A stretch of 64,000 nt of DNA from Verrucomicrobiota bacterium (GTDB lineage Bacteria > Verrucomicrobiota > Verrucomicrobiia > Limisphaerales > J093): NCBI GenBank assembly GCA_022710935.1, contig JAKLFY010000022.1, positions 16,587 to 80,586 of the forward strand. The letters are read 5' to 3'. Below, one piece after another: positions 59,917 through 64,000 of this stretch (position 1 is the first letter of the stretch; the number at the start of each line of letters is the position of its first letter). The translations under genes were made by a program, and so were the position numbers. The notes under the pieces are model-generated. The model made no database searches, was not told the DNA's origin, and was given only the letters and a program-made list of their open reading frames with translations.

Positions 59917-62646
59917 CTACCTGCGCGCGGTGGTCTCGCGGCGGCCCAGTTCGAGAACCTTGTCCATTTCGTCATCGTCGTCCATGAGAACGGTGCGCTG
60001 GAAGCGAGCCGCCCCGTAGTCCGGGTCCTCGGGGTCTTTGGCCTTGTCCGGGTCGAAGATGCGCGGATCGACCGGGACGCAACGGTAGGGTCGATAGTCC
60101 GGAGTGGTCGTGAAGCAATCGGCGAAGTCGTTGGCGAGGGCGTCGAACATGTTCAGCGGCGGGAGGCCGAAGATCTCATAGAGGGTCCGATGCATGCTGA
60201 CGATTGTCGTCTGCCGATGGGACACGTAACCGCGCTTGGTCCAAGGGCTGATGACCAGGAGCACGCTGCGCTGGGCGTCGACGTGATCGGGTTCGCCGCC
60301 GGCGTCGTCCTGGGTGACGAAAATGGCCATGTGTTTCCACTGCGGCGTGTGGGTGAGGAACTCGACGATGCGTCCCAACGCCAGGTCGTTGTCGGCCATC
60401 CACGAGGCGACGTAGGGGTAGCCCTTGTCCGGATTGGGGTCCGTGCCGTGGTCGTTGCAGAGGGCGATGTTGAGGAAAGCCGGGAAGCGATGCGGTCCAC
60501 GGAGGAAGCGCGTCTCGACGTCCTGCATGAACCAGTGCGCGCGGTACTGGTCCGGGATGTTCATGTTGAAGATCGGGAACCCGAAGCAGGTGTTGTCGTA
60601 AAGCACCTTGGGCATGGGGACGTTCACCACCTCGCGCGCGCCGGTGGGATGTTCGTCCTCGGCTTCGACCACGCCGGGAAACTCGAAGCCTTCGCCGTAG
60701 TTGCGGAAGCGGATGCCGTGGCGCCCCAAGTGGTCCCACATCGATCCGGCTTCGGGGTAATCTTCCGGAATGAGCGAGCCATTCGATCCCATGCTGTAAC
60801 GCCGGCCGGGAGCGGGGCTGTCCTTCTTGAAAGACCAGCCGACGCTATAGGTCATCTGCATCAGGTTGTTGGGCTGAACGCCGACCAGCCAGCGATGACC
60901 CACGCCGGAGGCCTCGGGCTCCATGTAGAAATTGTCACTCACCGCAAACTGCCGGGCGAGCGCGTTGTGATTCACCATCACGCCGACGTTCGTGAGTGTC
61001 GGCTGTCCCTTCTGCTGGAGCGTTTGGTTCAGGCCCCAGCGGAGCAGGCTGGGGTCTCCGTTCGCGCCGGGAATCCGATCGAAGATGGTGTCGTACGTGT
61101 GATTCTCTTTGGCGATGAAGACGACGTGTTTGATTTGTTTGGAAACGCGACCCGGCACGGTGGGAATCACGGGCGAACTCATCCCCGCGCGGTCGGCGCT
61201 GCGGTCGACCATCCCGTTGTAGGCCAAGACATCCTCGGTCATGGCCGCCAACGCCACGTCATCCGGGACCTCCAACACGCTCAACACGCCGCGCAGGCCG
61301 AGAAAGTCGCTCTGAGGCACGTTCGCGCCGGCGTTCGGGCCGTTGCCAAATCCGCGGAAGCACACGCACGCCAGATGCCGTCCGTCCGGCGACACGGCGA
61401 CGCGGTACGGGTACCACGCCGTCGGGATATGGCCCAACACGGCCAGGCTCTGCGCGTCCAGCACGCCGAGGCCGTTGATGCCTAGCTCCGCGACGTAGAG
61501 CCGACGCCCATCCGGTGACACGGCCATCCCCGAGGGGCTCACGCCGCGGACGCCGCCTACCAGGGGCGAAGGCACAATTCGTTGCCGGGCCACGATTCGG
61601 TCTCGCGACACACTCAAGCGCTGGACGAGGTCGTTGTTGCCGTTCGAAACGAACAGCGCATCGCCGTGCGCGGCGAGGAAGTTCGGCGCGCTGCCGCCCA
61701 CGGTCTTGCCGTTGTCCGAGGGCGCGCCGACGAGCAGGCCGGTCTTCTGGCGGCTCATGATCTTGGGGCGCTCGGGCTGCGCCACGTCGATGCTCCACAC
61801 CGAAAAAGACTCGGGCACGTTCGGTTTGCCCAAACCCGGAATGTGACGCCCTTCGAAGTCCACGCCGTCCCGCGCCAGGCGACTCGGGTAGCCGTAAGGT
61901 GGCCGGGTCAACCCGCGTGAATCGAACCGGGGGTCGTCGCCGGGGCCGATCGCAGAATACTCGAACAGGCCGATATTGGCGACGAACAGGCGTTCCCCGG
62001 CCAGCGCCAATGCGTACGGATACCGTCCAACACGCACCGAGGCGACGGCCTTGAGCTGCTCCGTGTCGATGACCGCGATACGGAAATTCGCGACATCCGC
62101 ACAGTAGACGTAATGTCCGTCCGTACTCGCTTTCACATCCACCACGTAACTGTCCTCGAACTTCTCTCCCGAAATCTCGACGTTGAGCGGGACCTGGGCG
62201 GTGAGTTGGCGTGAATCAACATCGAAGACATAAACCCCGCCATTCTCGCCGCTGCTCCAGTAAAGCCTGCGTCCATCGGGAGAGAAATCGGCGCCGCCGG
62301 TGCTCAGACGGTGTCTCTTGCCGGTTGGCGTCGGGGGTCGAATCTCTTCGATTCTCGGCTGGGCGCTGCGCCAGTGCGACACGACTTGTCCCACACCATC
62401 GCTGGCGACGAACAGGGTCTCGCCGTTGCGGCTGAGCGTCAGGCCATAGGGCCAGCGGGCGACTGGGAAGTGGCGACCGACCGGTTTCAGGAAACGCCCG
62501 GTGGGAAGGATGGTCAAACCCGCCGGATCGTGCTGGGCATACTGGTCGACCGAGGGCGCGTGGAGGTAGGGGGGAAGGGCCGCCTCACTGCCGATCACCA
62601 TGCCGAACCACAGGAGTGAGGTTGATAAGAGGCACGCAGGACGCAT
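59917..62646 (-). CDS. YVTN beta-propeller / phosphoesterase fusion protein
   Basis: A 909-residue exported protein. Signal peptide: MRPACLLSTSLLWFGMVIGS. The N-terminal half is a seven-bladed YVTN-type propeller (SRNGETLFVASDGVGQVVSH, FSPDGRRLYWSSGENGGVYV, VSPDGRRLYVAELGINGLGV, VSPDGRHLACVCF). The C-terminal half is an alkaline-phosphatase-fold phosphoesterase of the acid phosphatase/phospholipase C class: IKHVVFIAKENHTYDTIFD supplies the metal- and nucleophile-region motif, FAVSDNFYMEPEASGVGH and FVTQDDAGGEPDHVDAQRSV the later metal ligands. The substrate is unknown (phospholipid, phosphate ester or sugar phosphate). Such fusions are common in environmental bacteria. The ATG at 62646 starts the signal peptide. 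Confidence 0.85.
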   Translation of the reverse strand: MRPACLLSTSLLWFGMVIGSEAALPPYLHAPSVDQYAQHDPAGLTILPTGRFLKPVGRHFPVARWPYGLTLSRNGETLFVASDGVGQVVSHWRSAQPRIEEIRPPTPTGKRHRLSTGGADFSPDGRRLYWSSGENGGVYVFDVDSRQLTAQVPLNVEISGEKFEDSYVVDVKASTDGHYVYCADVANFRIAVIDTEQLKAVASVRVGRYPYALALAGERLFVANIGLFEYSAIGPGDDPRFDSRGLTRPPYGYPSRLARDGVDFEGRHIPGLGKPNVPESFSVWSIDVAQPERPKIMSRQKTGLLVGAPSDNGKTVGGSAPNFLAAHGDALFVSNGNNDLVQRLSVSRDRIVARQRIVPSPLVGGVRGVSPSGMAVSPDGRRLYVAELGINGLGVLDAQSLAVLGHIPTAWYPYRVAVSPDGRHLACVCFRGFGNGPNAGANVPQSDFLGLRGVLSVLEVPDDVALAAMTEDVLAYNGMVDRSADRAGMSSPVIPTVPGRVSKQIKHVVFIAKENHTYDTIFDRIPGANGDPSLLRWGLNQTLQQKGQPTLTNVGVMVNHNALARQFAVSDNFYMEPEASGVGHRWLVGVQPNNLMQMTYSVGWSFKKDSPAPGRRYSMGSNGSLIPEDYPEAGSMWDHLGRHGIRFRNYGEGFEFPGVVEAEDEHPTGAREVVNVPMPKVLYDNTCFGFPIFNMNIPDQYRAHWFMQDVETRFLRGPHRFPAFLNIALCNDHGTDPNPDKGYPYVASWMADNDLALGRIVEFLTHTPQWKHMAIFVTQDDAGGEPDHVDAQRSVLLVISPWTKRGYVSHRQTTIVSMHRTLYEIFGLPPLNMFDALANDFADCFTTTPDYRPYRCVPVDPRIFDPDKAKDPEDPDYGAARFQRTVLMDDDDEMDKVLELGRRETTARR

Positions 62647-62836
62647 ACGCCTGAGTTTGCGGCTTGCCCCAAGACCTGTCCACCGCAAACCTGCGCGACT
62701 GCCCCTGTCGCGTTGGGTCGCGTCCCACCAGGTGCGCTCGACCGCGATCACCTGCCAGCAGCCGCACAGGCCGATCTCCTCCGGCGTGACGGCCACCCGC
62801 GCGACGCGACCGCTCCACCGGTTCCCCTCGCCCTGA

Positions 62837-62881
62837 GCGATTTCCACCCCGGAGTTGAAACGGCGGTTGGGTGTCAAGTGA
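62837..62881 (+). pseudogene. Truncated antitoxin tail before the ParE-like toxin
   Basis: The frame reads AISTPELKRRLGVK and TGA, a plausible C-terminal tail of an antitoxin, and its TGA overlaps the toxin GTG by four bases (GTGA), the classic toxin-antitoxin arrangement. Upstream the frame is blocked by a stop, so the rest of the antitoxin is missing. Confidence 0.45.
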
Positions 62882-63198
62882 GCGCCAAACCGGTCGAGGC
62901 CCTGCAAGTCGTCCAGGCCGACCTCGAATATGCCCGCGCCTTTTACGAATCGTGGAAACCGGGCGGCGGCGAGGAGATTCTGCGCAAGTACTTCGAGGCG
63001 GTCGAGTAGATCGAATGGAACCCCGACCTGCTCTCGCGCAAGTTCGGGATAATCCAGCGGGTCATTTTGAGGCGCAGCTGTTTTGTCGTCTATTTCTTCC
63101 AGGAGCCGGAACGCTCGATCGTCATCGCGGTGTTGGATGGCCGACGAAACCCTCGTACGATCCGAAGACTGCTCCGCACCCGGAAGAAGTCCGTTTAG
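62878..63198 (+). pseudogene. RelE/ParE-family toxin interrupted by an in-frame amber codon
   Basis: The GTG-started frame gives VSAKPVEALQVVQADLEYAR, AFYESWKPGGGEEILRKYFE, then TAG at codon 44 (63007-63009), and continues without frame change as IEWNPDLLSRKFGIIQRVIL, SCFVVYFFQEPERSIVIAVL and DGRRNPRTIRRLLRTR. Joined, it is 106 codons, the normal size for a ParE-type toxin; the helix pair, the FGIIQRVIL strand and the final RR-rich end fit. In other members the stop position holds a sense codon. It is most likely a dead toxin. Confidence 0.7.
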
Positions 63199-63352
63199 CC
63201 CAGCGATGACCCGCCGGGGCGTTCGCCAGACGGACTTGAGATCATCCGAGGTGACCGGCCTGGTATACGGCAGGTTGGTGGCGAGAAGCTGAGCCTCGGT
63301 GGGTTTCCGGCGCCGGGACCAATCAGCGCGCCGCAGGGAACCCAGCAGCCAT

Positions 63353-63896
63353 TCATATCCGGCCGATTCTGCGGTGTCGCGGTTTGCCATGGATGGTCAC
63401 TACGACTTGGCCAGCCCGCGAGCGGGGGACGTCGATCACCAACCGCAAGTCGGACAATTCGCCCTTGCGGCCGGCCAGCGCGTTGGCGCCGGGTTGCAGG
63501 ACGTAGTCCGTGGCCGCAAAGGCCGGGCCATGCAGCGACTGGCTGCCGGAAAAGCGGACCGCCGGGCGTTGGCCCGCAGCCCGTTCCACGCGTTGTGGCC
63601 GGACGCCAGCCTCGATTTGCGTCATGTCGTTTCCGCGGCCCGAGCGATCGCGCCAACACACGACCCTGCCTTCCGCATCTGCTTCCGAACACCTTGGGAT
63701 CGCGGTAAGGGTGAACCAACACGGGTTTCTTCGGGTATTTCGTCCACGTGCGGCCGCGGTCGCGGCTGTAGGAAATGCACTGGTTGAGGTTGTCGGTGCT
63801 CGCCCAGAACGCCACCATCGGAGGGGTCGCTCCGTCGCCCAGGCCCGAGCTGTTGAAGTGGTCGACCACGCAACCGCCGGACGGCAGCGCGTTCAC
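63353..63896 (-). pseudogene. Decayed GH32 fructan-hydrolase-like fragment with LamG-type insert
   Basis: From 63896 the minus strand reads CVVDHFNSSGLGDGATPPMV, ASTDNLNQCISYSRDRGRTW and TKYPKKPVLVHPYRDPKVF, the middle of a GH32 hydrolase (the RDPKVF motif is characteristic). Past KVF the sense switches frame and reads VCWRDRSGRGNDMTQIEAGV, QRPAVRFSGSQSLHGPAF and a beta-sandwich to 63353, like a LamG-type domain. The GH32 N-terminus with the WMNDP-type nucleophile motif is absent, replaced directly by the methyltransferase stop. The fragment cannot be functional. Confidence 0.65.
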
Positions 63897-64000
63897 GCCG
63901 GCCTCCGTGCCACCGCGATCAAGCGCTGGGCGTTCTGGTCGTAGGCCGTTCCGTCGAAGGAGCCGAAGAGCTGCACGTCGGCGAATCCGGCTTGCTCCAG
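63893..64000 (-). CDS. C-terminus of a SAM-dependent methyltransferase (cut by the window edge)
   Basis: The visible 35 codons read LEQAGFADVQLFGSFDGTAY, DQNAQRLIAVARR, PA and TGA, a typical last beta-strand pair of class I methyltransferases (GF..V..FG.FDG..Y......L..VA). The remaining domain is outside the window. Confidence 0.6.
   Translation of the reverse strand: MEQAGFADVQLFGSFDGTAYDQNAQRLIAVARRPA

Overview
The window looks like a GC-rich chromosome segment of a Verrucomicrobiota bacterium (Limisphaerales/Pedosphaera-like is my best guess, from gene style and not from a marker gene). The signs are very large secreted lamin-tail/CotH and subtilase/FG-GAP proteins, sulfatases and polysaccharide-acting enzymes, a Tat-exported sugar-isomerase-like protein, a PQQ-type propeller, a TatT-type TRAP transporter, and several secreted proteins ending in the same 'VExSTDLxxW...FYRV' C-terminal module. 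I saw no rRNA, tRNA, CRISPR array, intact insertion sequence or prophage.

Layout. 1-2.6 kb: penicillin-acylase-family Ntn hydrolase. 2.7-3.8 kb: two decayed gene remnants back to back (a beta-sandwich/carbohydrate-binding tail and an internally deleted type I RM methylase). 4.2-8.1 kb: two-gene unit of a bacterial XPB-like helicase and a Helicase_C_3 partner. 8.3-9.6 kb: DUF504 protein abutting a 3'-truncated SUMF1/FGE gene and a TPR tail. 9.9-18.5 kb: a 2872-residue secreted lamin-tail/CotH/Ig protein. 19-20.3 kb: YWTD propeller. 20.6-22.2 kb: SPASM radical-SAM enzyme plus a 121-residue unknown. 22.4-31.4 kb: GH2 glycosidase, Tat sugar-isomerase-like protein, toroid-plus-malectin protein, and a metallopeptidase-like protein with an internal duplication. 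31.7-34.3 kb: DinG/XPD-type helicase with an N-terminal Cas4-like nuclease. 34.3-35 kb: orphan HaeII-like endonuclease. 35.3-37.7 kb: delta-60 propeller. 37.8-41.8 kb: TRAP operon (tatT-dctP-dctQM). 42.1-43.7 kb: B12-binding radical SAM. 44.2-49.9 kb: giant subtilase. 50-53.3 kb: Cys-type sulfatase and a class V aminotransferase. 53.3-54.8 kb: truncated beta-helix gene and a 14-bp tandem repeat. 54.9-58.1 kb: TerB-like protein, SelA, MsrB with a degenerate MsrA tail. 58.3-62.6 kb: PQQ-type propeller and, convergently, a YVTN-propeller phosphoesterase. 62.8-64 kb: decayed toxin-antitoxin pair, decayed GH32 fragment, and a methyltransferase C-terminus running off the edge.

The functional theme is export and degradation or modification of polymers, with two unusual DNA-processing helicase sets. 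Three structural themes stand out. First, many gene remnants are joined at abrupt boundaries. Second, at least two families of intergenic palindromic repeats sit at gene 3' ends and in two cases supply the stop codon. Third, a C-terminal module is shared by otherwise unrelated secreted proteins. The best candidates for something undescribed are the radical-SAM/121-residue pair, the shared C-terminal module, and the duplicated peptidase with a dead second half.
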